Notes under the pieces: model-generated | What the model was told of the DNA's origin: nothing | The model's input: the letters and a program-made list of their open reading frames with translations, nothing else | The model's database searches: none | Translations under genes and position numbers: made by a program | Shown: one piece after another, positions 10,876 through 23,638 of the stretch | Position numbering within the stretch: the first letter of the stretch is position 1 | Layout: each line of letters starts with the position of its first letter | Assembly: GCF_019112545.1 (NCBI RefSeq) | Contig: NW_025064907.1 | Span: 331,299-395,298 of the forward strand | Source: Guyanagaster necrorhizus | Taxonomy: Eukaryota; Basidiomycota; Agaricomycetes; Agaricales; Physalacriaceae | DNA length: 64,000 nucleotides | Direction: 5' to 3'

Positions 10876-11833
10876 TCTGGAGAGATTGACAGTCAGCGAC
10901 AGGGCGAGAGTTTGGTGTACTATATAACAGACCTTGGGGTGATTCTGAAATGGATAGAAGTTACTACTACTGAACGCTAGACCGTCCGGTTTACAAATCT
11001 AGGGATGGGTAAGTATATAAGCTTTGGGGAATTGAACATGCATTACTTACACGGGACAAAATGAAAAAGGCGAATAGGAGGGATACGAGACAGGCGTAGA
11101 CTTGTCGTCATACAAGGACAGTAAGTGATAGAGGGACCGTCGGAAACGGCAGACTTCTCCTACCAGTTTTTATATAAGTATAACCGGACTTCTGATCTGA
11201 ACTTTTCGCTGGTCACCTGTGTTGTGCGTGCCGTGGTGCCAGTCAAGCAATATCGTTTTAAGTTCGAAGTTCGAAGTTCGTGACTAGACCAAGAATAGAA
11301 TAGTACGTTGAAACTCTGGCTCAGACGGAAGTCACAGAAGCACTTTTGTGGACAAAGATATAGTATATTCTCCACTGTATCACAGTTGACGACGGGTTCA
11401 GTGACGCTGGTCAGCATGTAGAACCAGAAGTTTGATGGAACGAGGTGCCCTGTCAATTCAGTCGGCGGCGAAAGGGCGAAGCGCTGTGAAATCACATCGA
11501 CTTCATATCAGGAATAGGAAATGTCTGTTTGACGCCCGGTCCGAGAAATGCACTAGCATCTTGACAGAAGCACGATAGAGCAGTAAAGCAACTGTCCGCA
11601 GATGTTTCTTCTCGTGGGTGGCGTTCTTAGATTGATCAACGTTGACAGTGATACTACCAAGCTACCGGTCAAGCTCGAAGGAGGTAGTAGTAAGCATTGA
11701 AATATTGAACTCTGAGTCCTTGAATTCATCGACAAGGGTGTCTGATATCGCGAAAAGCCTAATGAAAATATGCCGCAATTTTTTATAGGATCCCATGTGG
11801 AGAAAAAAGGATGGTGAGCCTTTACACTTCCTT
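10876..11833. other. Intergenic: promoter of IRG gene 3, otherwise unassigned
   Basis: Holds the leader intron 10877-10932. A minus-strand frame at 11160-11495 is open for 111 codons but has no recognisable feature. Nothing else supported. Confidence 0.4.
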
Positions 11834-13492
11834 CTACTTGGATTTCAACTGACGACTGGTAACGAACAGTCTCTCAAATTCTTTCTCTCCCTCACCTCGA
11901 ACTCTCGCCATAATCCTCGCTGAACACTTCTGGAAATCTTCACTCTCCCGAACCCCTTTCCACGCCGTCTCCTCCAACGCATCCCACCACTCTCCAGTGT
12001 ACGGATGTCCTGGGGCTCCCGCATATCCCCACGGTTTCGCTGTATACGGCTGAACCCATGGATTCAGGACGACGGCCATTGAGGGATGCACGGGCCCAGT
12101 GAAATGCACAATCACTGGATCTTCAAAGTCTGCCGCAGAGAACGCGGCATCCCGCTCCGGGGTGGAAATCTTTGCGTACGTACCCAGTCCCTGTGCATTG
12201 TAGCGCAGGGGCAGCGATGTCCAGTCATGCTCGAAGTGAACGTTGAGGTGATCTTGGTCTTTGAATGTGGTTTCGGACGTCAGCTGGGAAATCCGGGGAA
12301 GGCGAAGTCGGATTTTGGCCAGGTCGAGCAGGAGGACACCAGCGTTAAAGTAGCCCTCTTCCTCAACGATAGAACCGTGCCCTTTGGGAAAACCGACGTC
12401 CAACACTGCCCCAAGTGACCCTCCCTGCAAATCAGTGTTCCATAAAGGGAGGAGAGGCCCACGAACGAGCGTATCGGAGTCGAGGTATAAAGCTCGCTCG
12501 ACGGGGAGCCGTTTCATGAGATCGAGCTTCGCCCACGTAGGGCTTGTCTTGGAGGAGAGGTCATCATCGCGCTGGGGAATGAAAACGTGGGTAATCCTTG
12601 ACTCCTTCGGAATTGAATGAGTGATCCGTGACCTGTCCTCCTCTGTCAGACCACAGTCGTATACGTATACGGTGCATCGTCCAGCGACGTTCTTCACGGC
12701 ACTTCGTATTGCAACCGACGCCGGCATGGCGTATTCGGTATCCGCAACGATCGCGAGGTTTACGCCATATCCTGAAAATAGTTACACCTTAGCCCAGGCA
12801 TCGGATTTTTCCTGAAAAGCAACAAGCATACCAAGGACATCTTCAAGAGCTCTCCTATCACCTACGCCATCCAGCAAAAACCCAATTCGCATTTCCACCA
12901 CCTTGCGAATGATCATCTGGTAATCTCCCGGCCCGGACAGGCGCTCATATTCGCCATCGTGAAGTTGTAAAAAGCCGTCGATGCCTCTCTTTGGATGTTC
13001 GGCATTATCTCCAGCTTCTTTCTCCCACTCGTAATCATCGAACACGATCACGGCCCCCTCCCTCGCCAACCGCCATGTCAATTCCCCGTCCAAAAAGGTA
13101 TCGTCTGCCCGATGCGAGCCATCGACATAGATCCAATCATATCCCGGCTCCGCAGCAACCACCTCCTCGTACAGGAGTTGCATGAGCCCAGGGACACTAA
13201 ACTGTTCCAGGATACGGAACTTTTTGTTCGTGAGGCGGAGGTTGTGTAGGACCTTTTCATGTCGAGCTCGCCCATCGGCCGTTTGCATCATGTCAAAGTG
13301 GTCGATGGTGACGAGTTCCCCACCATCCTTGCACAGCTCCGTCAGAAGGAAGACAGCTGAACGGCCTTCCCAGGCACCTATTTCCAACACGCGCGGACTT
13401 TGGGACTGTACATGGCGGAAGAGTGTTTGCCATTCCGCGATGTGACCTGAGAACCAGTCTTGGGTAGAGGTAAAGTGGTAGTCGGGTGTCAT
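11834..13492 (-). CDS. Methyltransferase-GT8 glycosyltransferase fusion
   Basis: Two open frames become one 532-residue protein when a 60-nt intron (12772-12831, GTATGC...TTTTCAG) is removed; the joined exon length is an exact multiple of three and the junction restores GYGVNLAIVAD, a typical GT8 start. Residues 1-220: class I SAM-dependent methyltransferase of the Methyltransf_24 type, with LEIGAWEGRSA, TIDHFD and YVDGSHRADD. Residues 221-532: GT8 domain (glycogenin/galactinol synthase superfamily) with the DxD motif LYLDSDTLV, FNAGVLLLDL and a late HFTGPVHPS metal/nucleotide motif. No signal peptide is seen. The next upstream gene, on the same strand, is another sugar-enzyme fusion, suggesting a shared pathway. 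The substrate is unknown. Confidence 0.82.
12772..12831 (-). other. Intron joining the methyltransferase and GT8 parts
   Basis: GTATGC donor, TTTTCAG acceptor and 60 nt, normal for the organism. Without splicing the methyltransferase frame would stop after AWAKV at 12782 and the GT8 would lack its first strand (GYGVNLAIV). The joined frame is the strongest evidence that this is one gene. Confidence 0.8.
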
Positions 13493-13809
13493 GGTACAAA
13501 TAATTCGGAAGGTTGCACTCCGTATTATATAGATGTTGTATCTCTTATCGATGATTTGTTCTCATAAGGCGCTAAAGAAAATGATTAGGTTTTGCAATCG
13601 CATGGTGCGAAAAAAGGCCTCGAAGTGCATCAGACTTCGTAGAGGACAAGCTCCTTCTACCGTCACGGCAGGGAACTCCATGAGATAAGAAACATCATGA
13701 GCTGCAATTTTTTTTCGAACGTAATACACAAAATAGGACATTACATATTGATCCAAGCAAAGCTATTGTTGCACATTAGCGACAGTTCAAACAAGAAACT
13801 AAATACTCA
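13493..13809. other. Short intergenic region between two sugar-enzyme genes
   Basis: About 320 nt containing the promoter of the methyltransferase-GT8 gene and the 3' end of the upstream gene. No feature is resolved. Confidence 0.4.
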
Positions 13810-16800
13810 CTAAATCAGAACCACAAGGACGAACCTCTGCAAACTGTTCTTCCTCTCATTTCTCTTCGGACCATCCCCCCATCGTCCGGTGAACCAGTCG
13901 AATCGCTTTCCAAGATAATACCACTGCCCTTGTTTGATGAGCCCGGCAGTCTTTCCAGCCTCGCTCGACATCCTAATAAGCGTGCTTTCCAAAATCGCGA
14001 CAATTCTCGCACACCCTTGAACCAAATGACGCTCCCCCCTTTTTGCCGGCATCGACGCCTCATCGAATGGTTCCGCCCAGAGACGTCTGTACAGGTCGTG
14101 CAAGAGATTAATCAAGACCACAACCACTGCCAGCTTCAATCCCATCCACACAGGAGCAAGATGTCGGAGTACCATACCGGATGTAGAGATGAAGGTGGCA
14201 CAAAGCAGAAGCTCAGCGGAATTGGGAGCGTAGTCCCAAGAGACAAACTGGGGATACATCCCGACGAGGCTGCTATCTCCGAACCCCCAGCCATAGAAGC
14301 GCCAATACGAACGATGACCATTGGACCACCAGGGATGTGTGACTATAACGTCTGGAGCAGAATAGAAGCCCTCTCCCGCAGGATTCGTCTCTTTCTTCCT
14401 GGCACAAAAATCAATGTCTTCTCCTCCTCCTGTCTTCGGGAAGCGGAGGTCAAACTGCACGCCGTCATTCACTCGACGAGAGATCAGATTGGCTGTCACA
14501 CCCCACGGAAGATCATTCTTGATCTTTTCAGCGATATTCCAGAAGTAGGTGACACCAGAGAGATGCACAGCTGAAGTGAAGACAGAGTCTGGAGGGGGGA
14601 AGTGAACGTTTCCTACGAAACCCGCAGCGTTGGGATGAGCACGGATATGGGCCTCTGCTCGGGGAATCAAATCAGAATTAGGCTCAATATCGTCGTCCAG
14701 GTATATGATCCAGTCAGCCGATGACTCGTCCATCCCGCGGTTTCGAGACGCTGAGGCACCAAGATTGCTATCATTCACCCTGATACGCACATCTACTCGA
14801 TGCCCGTATTTCTTCTGTAACACGTCAATTGCAGAAGAGCGAGGATCGTCGATGATGATGATGAACATCGTTGTAGCCATCGGAGACGGTCGTAAAGCGA
14901 GGATACGCTCGAGAAGAGGGATATCAACACGAAAAGAGGGGACGACGACATCGACAGCCAGCTTAGACTGGACGCCAGGACTCCGGACTTGTAACCACTG
15001 TCTCGCGACGTCGATGGCCCTGTCGAGCGTTTGAAATGACCAGCTTGGTGTGCGCAGTTTTGCGTATCTAGCATCCTCACTTCCGCCAAGGGAGTTTCGA
15101 AGTGTCACGTCCTTGAGCATGTACGAGCATCCCCATCGGCGATACAGCTGAAAAAGAAAAGGATCGCCATCCTGATTAACGAAGATTTCAGGAATAACTT
15201 CTCCGTTGAAGATATCCAGGTGGGTACGATGTACGACCGGGAAGGTCGGCATCCCAGGGAATGAGAGATCTCTGAACGCAACACATCCAAAACCCAATGG
15301 AGTACGATGTTCTTGCGAGATGGATATGAAGGAAGAATGGATCTTGGCCATCCATCCCTCATCCAAAATCTCAACATCATCCCCCATCAGAACAAAATAA
15401 GTAATCGTAGGATCACTGTACGCCGTCCTTGCGCAGTGACGCCAGAGACTGCAGACATGACCGCGAGGTTGATGACATATAATGGTCGTCACATCGAACC
15501 CAAGAAACCGAAGGATCGCTTCCGCCTTGTTTTCTTTCACAAGGAAAGTGTCGTCGTAGTCGATCGCAAGAATGATCTTGATACCAAAAGTTGTCTCTGC
15601 ATCCGGGAGGAAAACATCCCGATAGGTAGTTCTCATCAACGAATCAGCAAAGCACCGCAGATTATCGAGGCACTCGGACTCTGAGTTCGTACCGCGCGAA
15701 GTGATAGGGAGCAGGATGGCAAAAGTCACAGCTGTGCGCAGGTTTACGACGGTGCTTGATCCAAGGCGATTAAGAATCTCGGCATTATCGTGTCGCTGCA
15801 AGAGGGTATCAAGCTGATCCGCAACCCAAACTCCCGTCCTCCTCATTCCCTCCTCTTGGGATACACAGGGCCTCCAAGGATGAAGGACCTGCAGAGCCGT
15901 GTCGTTGTTGGAATTGCGCGCAGCAACGCCAAGGGGTCTCCCCGTCTGATACTCAAATGACACGTCATCTGGCATTAACTTCGCACAGTCAAGTGCCAGA
16001 TGCGCCAGGGCATTGATCGTCACAGCCTGGTCCGACCCAATATTGACGGGCTCGGTGTAGTCCGACCTGAGGAGCGCCAAAATACCCTCCACGCAATCGT
16101 CGATGTAAAGGAAACTCCGACGCTGACTCCCGTCACCCCATATCTCGAAACGAGGACGAGATCCTGCATCAGCAGCAGCTTTGGCGACAAAGGCTTTTCG
16201 AAGGAAAGCTGCAGGGGCTTTCTCTCTGCCGTTGAACCATGCACCGCCAGGTCCAAAGATGTTGTGGAAGCGCGCAATACGGATAGATAGTTTGTGGGAG
16301 AAGTGGGAAAGGATGAGCTCCGCGTTGAGCTTGTCGAGCCCGTAGAGACCTTGAGGGTCAGGGTGCGATCCTTTCGACCATACGTCTCCTTCGCGAAGCG
16401 AGATATCGCCATTTAAAGGGGCGGTGGACGCATATACACAAGCGGAAGATGCATAGAAGAAGCATTCGACTGCAGAGTCAATACAGGCGGAAAGAAGATG
16501 GAGGGTCATGAGATGATTGTCCTTGTAGATGACAAAATCGTTGGCGTCATGGATCGCGCCCATACCTCCCATGTTGGCCGCAAAGTGAAGGACTGTCTTG
16601 CAGCCGCGGACGACTTGGGTGCATACCCCTGGGTCTCGCAAATCTCCAATGTAATAGTCAGAGCAGATACTCGTATGATCAGGTAGTGGACCATGAATAT
16701 CCACAACATGAACGACGTGACCTTCCCGGAGAAGTCGACGAGCAACAGCAGAGCCCTATGAACGCACTAAGTTAACATCAGAGAAACAAGGAATGGAATG

Positions 16801-16854
16801 CAAAAGACGAACAATAAAACCAAAACCACCAGTAACAAGAATTGGGTCCTTCAT
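13810..16854 (-). CDS. Three-domain epimerase/GT-A/GT2 fusion protein
   Basis: About 995 residues in two exons. The 14-codon first exon (16854-16813) and a 57-nt intron (16756-16812) restore the Rossmann motif TGGFGFIGSAVARRLL, which supports the start. Residues 1-330: extended SDR sugar-nucleotide epimerase resembling GDP-mannose 3,5-epimerase (LHFAANMGGMGAI, YGLDKLNAE catalytic YxxxK, FHNIFGPGGAW). Residues about 345-610: a GT-A-like domain with MGDDVEI. Residues about 620-850: GT2 with VVVPSF, NLGASASRNRG and the DxD-like YLDDDIEPN, then a GGEDIDF acceptor motif. Near 880-915 is a hydrophobic segment, perhaps a membrane anchor. Known families suggest making an activated sugar and transferring it; coupling of the three activities is inferred. 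Confidence 0.82.
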
Positions 16855-18035
16855 TCTCGTAACAGGTCGCCTTAGATGGAGAAAACGTAGCCCATTGCAG
16901 GTCCATTATATACAAGAGACGTGGACAATCTTGGTTTGCCTACCGCATACAATAATAACGGTCCAACAACAGCATATCTAGGCGCCCATCATCGACAGAC
17001 GAGTTCGGGGTGTAGAGAAGACCGCTGCGGTCAGTTTCGAAGCCTCCGTTGGTCCAGACAAGCCCAGTTACATGAGGACGTTAGTCACCTGTGTACAATA
17101 GGCGCGCTCTCTTCACACGTTCCTCCTGCCTGCCAGTAATATGCACGCATCCATGATATTGGGGTCCATTCGCCGTGTGTGAGAGTGCGTAGCGCTTAGT
17201 TTCGCAAGTTATGCAGGATCCATGAAGTCATCGAAGCAGGTAAGCGTCATGAGGTTGAGCCAAAGTGGCAGATATGTGATGAGGCAATGACGCAATACAC
17301 GACAATCGATTTCATATGGCCCTTTCCGGCAATTTCGTTACAACCTCCCCCCTTCACATCATCATGACCTCGAACGTCGAACGTAAAAGGTTACCCCGAA
17401 AAGTCAAACTAAGAACAAGTGGCAAGGCCTATTTCAGGTTGGGAAAGTCGAACTTGAACCTAGTACCCTAATTTGGATGTCTGGTGCCTAAAATTAATAT
17501 TTGCTACTAACACTACATAATTTAATATAGATATCCAAATATACAACATTATAGCGAAAAAATAGGGGATCTCAAAAAACTTTTTTTTCAGGCCTTGCAA
17601 GGCGAACCAACCACCCTACCGGCTGTTCCGGGCCGACATTCCCGCACCATAAAGCCCCGTGACGGCCTCGTCAGAGAGAAACCGCTTATCCTCACCTCAC
17701 TCGTACCATCTCAAAGCACTTCCTTCCCCCCAAAGGCGTTCCGTCCACCTAGTCTCGTCGCGTCTATGATTCTTTGTTCTCTTTTTTTTTTTTTTTGGCA
17801 ATACGACGTGGTTAACGACCTTTCCACTGCACGGTAGCGAGCGATACGCTGTACGAATAACACGGGGGGGGAAGGGAACAGGATGACGTTTGGTTTATAT
17901 TCAATACATCGATAACAACAGCTCCACACCAAAAGTCCACAAAGACATAAGAAAAAAAAAAAAATGCATGGTATACAAAGAAGCTTAGGATATATCACAC
18001 ACACTCTACAAACACTACTCCTCACTCCTCACTCC
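16855..18035. other. Intergenic, no gene recognised
   Basis: Promoter side of the epimerase fusion and 3' side of the histidine kinase. AT-rich around 17480-17580, with a poly-T run at 17780-17795 and a poly-A run near 17951-17963. No conserved frame. Confidence 0.45.
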
Positions 18036-21000
18036 TCACATCGTAGCAGGCGCCCGTCGAAACGTATTCCGCGACGGATTCTTCTCCGTCGCGAGCTTAT
18101 GAATCGCATTCATCAGATCTCCTCGACGAAGAGGTTCTGCGAGATCGTTTTCAATATCACATGAAACATGAAATAGCCAGCCAGGTCAAGCAGAAGTAAA
18201 AAAAATCTTACTAGTTATATGATCGTCCTGATGCCCCCAAAAAAAAAACAGAATTGTCAGAAATGTAATTCCGTCACTGTCCATGGAAAAGAGATCACAA
18301 CTCACCATCCCCGCCTGAAGACATCGCTCACGGTCGCCGATCACTTTCAAAGAGGCCTAAGAAACGAATCGAGAAAAAAAAACAAGCTAATCGGGAGACG
18401 TACTGGCATGTGCAGTCAACGCTATGATCGGTATCCGCGACAGCCCAGTAGCCAATTCGTACGACCGAATGATCTCAGTGGCTTGTATACCACCCATGAA
18501 CGGCATCGACACGTCCATCTAAAACAGCCACCAGTGAGCACATGGCAACCAAAAAGAAAATGGATCCCCCCAGCAAAACACCAACAAGAATAACATCAAA
18601 CGGCTTGCTCTGCAGCACGCTATTCTTATACGACTCCACCGCCTGGTTCCCATTCTCAGCAATAGCAACCGAATGCCCGTACTTCTCCAATATCTTCACC
18701 GCAAGCTTCTGGTTAACCATATTATCCTCCGCAAGGAGAATATCAAACCGTAGGTCCGTCGGCACCGTCACAGGATTGACCGTATTCGACTCGAGGGCAG
18801 CCACCAAAGCGAAAGAGAGATCTTGGGTCGTCACAGGCGTCGTCAGTTGTGCCGTGATGCTGTTATCCAGACACCACTTGACTATCGAACAAGGTAATAT
18901 AAGCACGCTAAACAGGTGGAGGTGACACCAAGACGCATACGGTTCAGCCGAGATATAGAGGGTGCGATCAGCACGATCGGTAGATATCTGAAATGGTCAA
19001 GTTCCCTGATACTCTCGGTCTAACAGCGCGTGAGCCACAAGCTCGACAGGACAAGGACGCGCAAAAAAAAAATCCATACCACCAACAAAGAATCAACCAC
19101 AATCGTATCGATATGTGAACCTGAAGAAGGCTCAGACCCAACCTCCGCCACCGAATGCACGACGTAGGGCTTTAATCCCAATTGAGCAATCTGCTCCGCA
19201 ACACCAGTGTCGTCTCGAAACGTATCCACATACAATATGGTCCGGTTCACGAACGGCGTCATTTTGGACAGGATGGTCTCCATCGAAACGCAACTTATCC
19301 GCGAAGTGATCGTGAAGAAAAACTTGCTGCCTTTCGTCACCTCGCTCTCCACCCACATGTTACCCCTCATTAGCACCACTAAACGTTTCGATATCGAAAG
19401 ACCAAGACCAGTCCCGCCATATTCCTATGAACACAACCTAAGCGCAACGAAACACAACGACGAAAACACAGAGAACACACCCGAGTCGTAGACCCATCCG
19501 CTTGGGAGAACGTATCAAAGATTATATTCTGCTTAGACTTGGGTATACCAATGCCCGTATCAGAGACACAGAACTCAAGCACGACATTCTGGTCATCAGA
19601 CGCCACCAGGCGCACACTAACCGCGACGAGCCCTCTTCGTGAGATCTTCGGAGGCGTGAACTTGATCGCATTGCCGACCAGATTTGTTATCACCTGCCGC
19701 AGCCGCAATGAATCACCAATAAGATGATCAGGAATATCAGGCGCGATATCGAACGTCAAGTCGAGGTTGTTCTGCGACGCGCGCGCGACTAACGTTTTGA
19801 GCATCCCGAATACGATGTGGCGAAGTGAGAAGGAGACAGCTTCCATCGTCATACGGCCCGCTTCGACTATAAAAATGCACGCATAAAAATGGTGGGTGCA
19901 TGATGACAAGACCACGAACTTACTCTTTGAGATATCCAAGATATCGTCGATGATCAATAATAAGGATCGCGCAAGGCTATGAACTAACAACAGGCTCTCC
20001 CTCTGTGATCGGTTAAGATCGCTGTCCAGTGTCAACTCGGTCATCCCAATGATACCATTCATGGGCGTCCTAGAATGGCTTCATTCAATACGAGAAGAAA
20101 CAGGAAAGATACAGGATGGTTCTCACCGGATCTCATGCGACATGTTCGCCAGAAACTCGCTTTTGCTTCTGTTCGCCAGCTCAGCGGCTTCCCTCGCAGC
20201 AGTATTCTTCTGAATACTATCCCTCAAATTGAACACCATGCTGTTAATGTGGGTTTTCAAAGAGTCCATCTCGCCGCTAGCCTCGACAGTTATGAACCGG
20301 GTGAAGTCGCCGTCCATAGCAGCGGCCGAGATCTGAGCGAAGCCACGTACTTGAGTAGTAAGGTTACCCGCCATGGCATTGACGGACCGTCTGGAACGAG
20401 CCAGGTAAGACCAGACAAGAGGGAAAAAGGAAAAAAAAAAAAATTGAAACCCACGTAATCTCTTGCCAAATACCCTGCACGTTACCCACATCAGCAACAC
20501 CACCTAGTTTTCCTTCCGTCCCGACCTCTCTCGCGACCTTCTTGACCTCTACAGCAAAGATGTTCAGCTGAACGATCATCCTATTGATCGTTTCGACAAG
20601 CTCCAACATTTCGCCCGAGACGGATAGCCCAACAATCTTCTGCGTCAGATCTCCATGCGCCACGGCCGACTACAAAACCACGGATATCAGGGAAAGAGGC
20701 CAGAGCCATGGCAAATAGAGACGTTACATACCGTGGCAATTGCAATTGCCCGTACTTGGTTCGTCAGCTGTGAAGTGAGCAATGAGAAGGGGGAAAGAAA
20801 CGCGGTAACAGATGGCCCACGTACATTACTAGCCATCACATTAACATTATCTGTCAAGGCTTTCCACGTCCCGGCAACATTCTTGACCTGAGCCTGACCG
20901 CCCAGTCTGCCTTCAGTACCCACCTCCCTTGCCACTCTCGTAACCTAACAGACCGGTTACGATGGTGTGGATGACTAGCCAAAACACAAACCTCATCGGC

Positions 21001-22922
21001 AAATACACTCAATAAAGAGGTCATTTGATTCACAGTATCTTTCAGCTCGAGGAACTCTCCCTTGACATCAATCTGCACGCGCTTGGATAGATCACCATTC
21101 GCCACAGCCTTGGTAACTACAGCGATAGACCGTACTTGGTTCGTAAGGTTCATCGCCATCAGGTTCACATTATCCGTCAAGGCCTGTAAACGAGATGAGA
21201 TGAGATGCTCCTCTGATCAGCATAGGTAGGGTTACGTACCTTCCAAGTTCCAAACACACCAGGGACGACAGCCTGCCCACCCAGCCTACCTTCCGTGCCG
21301 ACTTCCAAACTGACACGCGTAACTTCACTCGCGAAGACACTCAACTGCTCCACCATCTGGTTTACTGTGATTTTCAGGTCAAGCATCTCGCCTTGAGCGT
21401 TGACGTCGACAAGCTGTGTGAGGTTCCCCATCGCGACAGCCTTGGTGACCTTTGATATGGAACGAACTTGGTCCGTGAGGTTGGTGGCCATCCTGTTTAC
21501 GTTCCTCGTCAGGTCTGCCCAGGTACCCTGCACGCCCTCAACTGTCGCTTGACCGCCAAGTATACCCTGCGTACCAACCTCCAACGCGACCCGTGTTACT
21601 TCACCGGCGAAGGCGTTGAGGTCATCGACCATGGAGTTGAACGTGGTCTTGAGCTGTTGCATCTCACCCTCGACCTCGATCTCTACTTTCCTGGTCAGAT
21701 CCCCCTGTGCCACGGCGGTCGTGACGGAAGCGATGGAACGAACTTGATCGGTCAAGGATAAACACATGCGGTTTACGTTCCTAACCAACTCGAACCACAC
21801 GCCCTCGACGTCCGGTACATCAGCCTGACCACCGAGCTTGCCTTGGCTGCCCACTTCTAGAGTAACTCGGGTAACCTCGGCAGCCAATGCCCTCAGTCGG
21901 ACGACCATCCCATTGACGGTGTTCTTGAGATCGAGAATTTCGCCTCTGGCGTCGACCTCGATTTGTTTTGAGAGATCTCCAACAGCGACGGCTTTGGTAA
22001 CCTGGGCAATGGACCGTACTTGACTTGTCAGATTGCCAGCAAGGACATTGACGACATCGGTTAGCTCTTGCCACGTTCCTTCGACTCCAGGGACAAACGC
22101 TTGGCCTCCGAGTTTCCTTGTGACAGAATGAGCGAGTAACTCGCGTTGCGCGAAGACAGAACACGCACCCCTCCGTTCCCACTTCCTGCGATACGCGCGT
22201 AACTTCCTTTGCAAACTGGCCGAGCCTCTCTACCTAGTAAACACTCATTAGAGAAATGACGGAGGACGTGGATCCACGCGACGCACCATGGTATTGAGCG
22301 CATCCTTCAGTTTAATCATGACTTCGCCTCGAACGTCGACAGTTATCTTTTGACTGAGGTCACCGTTGGCGACGGCATTACAAACGCGAGCGACGTCCTG
22401 AACCTGGTCCTTGAGGAGCTTGAGTTCCTCCACGGCGCTCATCCCGCTCACCCTAGCTGCGATATCGAGAGGTCCGCCGGTTGCGACAACAGATGGTGAA
22501 CCGGGTGGTATATGCACGGAAGCTGATGATATCTTCATTATCGTACCAGGATCGGTGGACCAACAGGCGCATCTTGGGCACTGCATGGTATCCGGGAGGT
22601 GAGTGGGGGGAATCGAAGACGGTGGTGCATCGTGGACGGAAGAGCGATTTGGGAGGTCGATGGAAGACGGTAAGGGCTTCGAGATCGTGTCGACATCGGA
22701 CTCGGGCGCTCGCTTCTTCTCTCGCGGATAAACGCCGCTGAGAGCATGCTCGGCAGCGTACATACGGTTGGCAAAGTCTTCCAGGGAACGTAGAATCGCG
22801 CTGGTTCCCCAATCGCTAGGGCCATCGTACATGGGAACTGGGGCACTCGGTGCGCCAAGAGCGTAAATAGAAAGTAAAGCAATGAGATGCGCTCGGAATG
22901 GATCCGTCTCCGCCATCGCCAT
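18036..22922 (-). CDS. nik1: Group III hybrid histidine kinase, Nik1/Os-1 type
   Basis: Multi-exon gene with introns of about 50-70 nt (first at 22234-22286). After a ~150-residue N-terminus come about seven tandem HAMP-type repeats, each with LTxQVRxIA...AVAxGDL...[12 protein letters not shown] (22.4-20.3 kb). Then HisKA with the H-box [15 protein letters not shown] (about 20.1 kb), HATPase_c with [16 protein letters not shown] and GGTGLGLS (19.9-19.4 kb), and a C-terminal receiver whose phospho-acceptor Asp lies in ILMDVSMP (spliced, 18.5 kb), with ALTAHAM and ITKPLRRGDL. The stop is at 18036. Family members sense osmotic stress and feed the Hog1 pathway from the cytoplasm; they are targets of phenylpyrrole and dicarboximide fungicides. 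All catalytic motifs appear intact. Confidence 0.92.
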
Positions 22923-23546
22923 GTCGAGAGACGGCGAGCACTGATAGACTGATCAAGCAAAATATTATCGGGACTGAAGATGGGCGGTAGAGGTCGAACG
23001 TAGTAGGGAGTAGAGGAGGTCGTCTGCATTGGCCAATTGGCAGTAGTTGCCGCTTTCAATTCAGCCAATCTGTGCGTCAGGGGGATGATGGAAGATCCGG
23101 AGTTTGAATCAAATACGGGGAGCCGATCCTGCCGACGCAATGCAGCCAAGCAATGGAAGGAACGTGGCTCCGAATGGATCCCCTTCACAATGCGACCCTG
23201 AGCGCATAACTCCACCAGCGGAATGTCCTTTTCCTATCATAGACTTGAGTGAAATGTCGAGCAAGGCTGGTCACATTCGGGGCCATTTAGGTATCAGTCC
23301 ATTATGCTTCGTACATTGAATGAGAACACGAACACAATAGAAGGGTGACACGGCGATGGGTCAAGAACATCACAGAACACACTTGACCAGTCACGTTTCG
23401 GGCAAAATTTTGGATGGCCGAAGGTGAACTTTAGACCACCAGCGCCTTCCAAGTTTTGGTAGCCAACCGTGTGTTTCATCAAAAATGATCAACTTGGGCG
23501 TTACTGGAAATTGAAGGTTTACCCCAATGAGGCCACAAGAAAAGTA
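22923..23546. other. Upstream region of the histidine kinase
   Basis: Minus-strand frames here run on a different phase from the kinase and show no domain. It probably contains its promoter and 5' leader. Nothing else supported. Confidence 0.4.
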
Positions 23547-23638
23547 TGGGGTCACCCAGGATTGAACTGGGGACCTTTAGAATAGCATCTCCGGATACCA
23601 ACTTCAGTCTACTGCTCTCCCAACTGAGCTATAACCCC
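23547..23638 (-). tRNA. tRNA-Phe (GAA) with intron
   Basis: Read on the minus strand: acceptor GGGGTTA/TGACCCC, D arm GCTC..GAGC, anticodon loop CTGAAG, T arm CCCAG-TTCAATC-CTGGG. Mature sequence matches the tRNA at 8830-8920, but the ~19-nt intron (TTGGTATCCGGAG...) is different in sequence, so introns have diverged while the exons stayed fixed. Confidence 0.93.
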
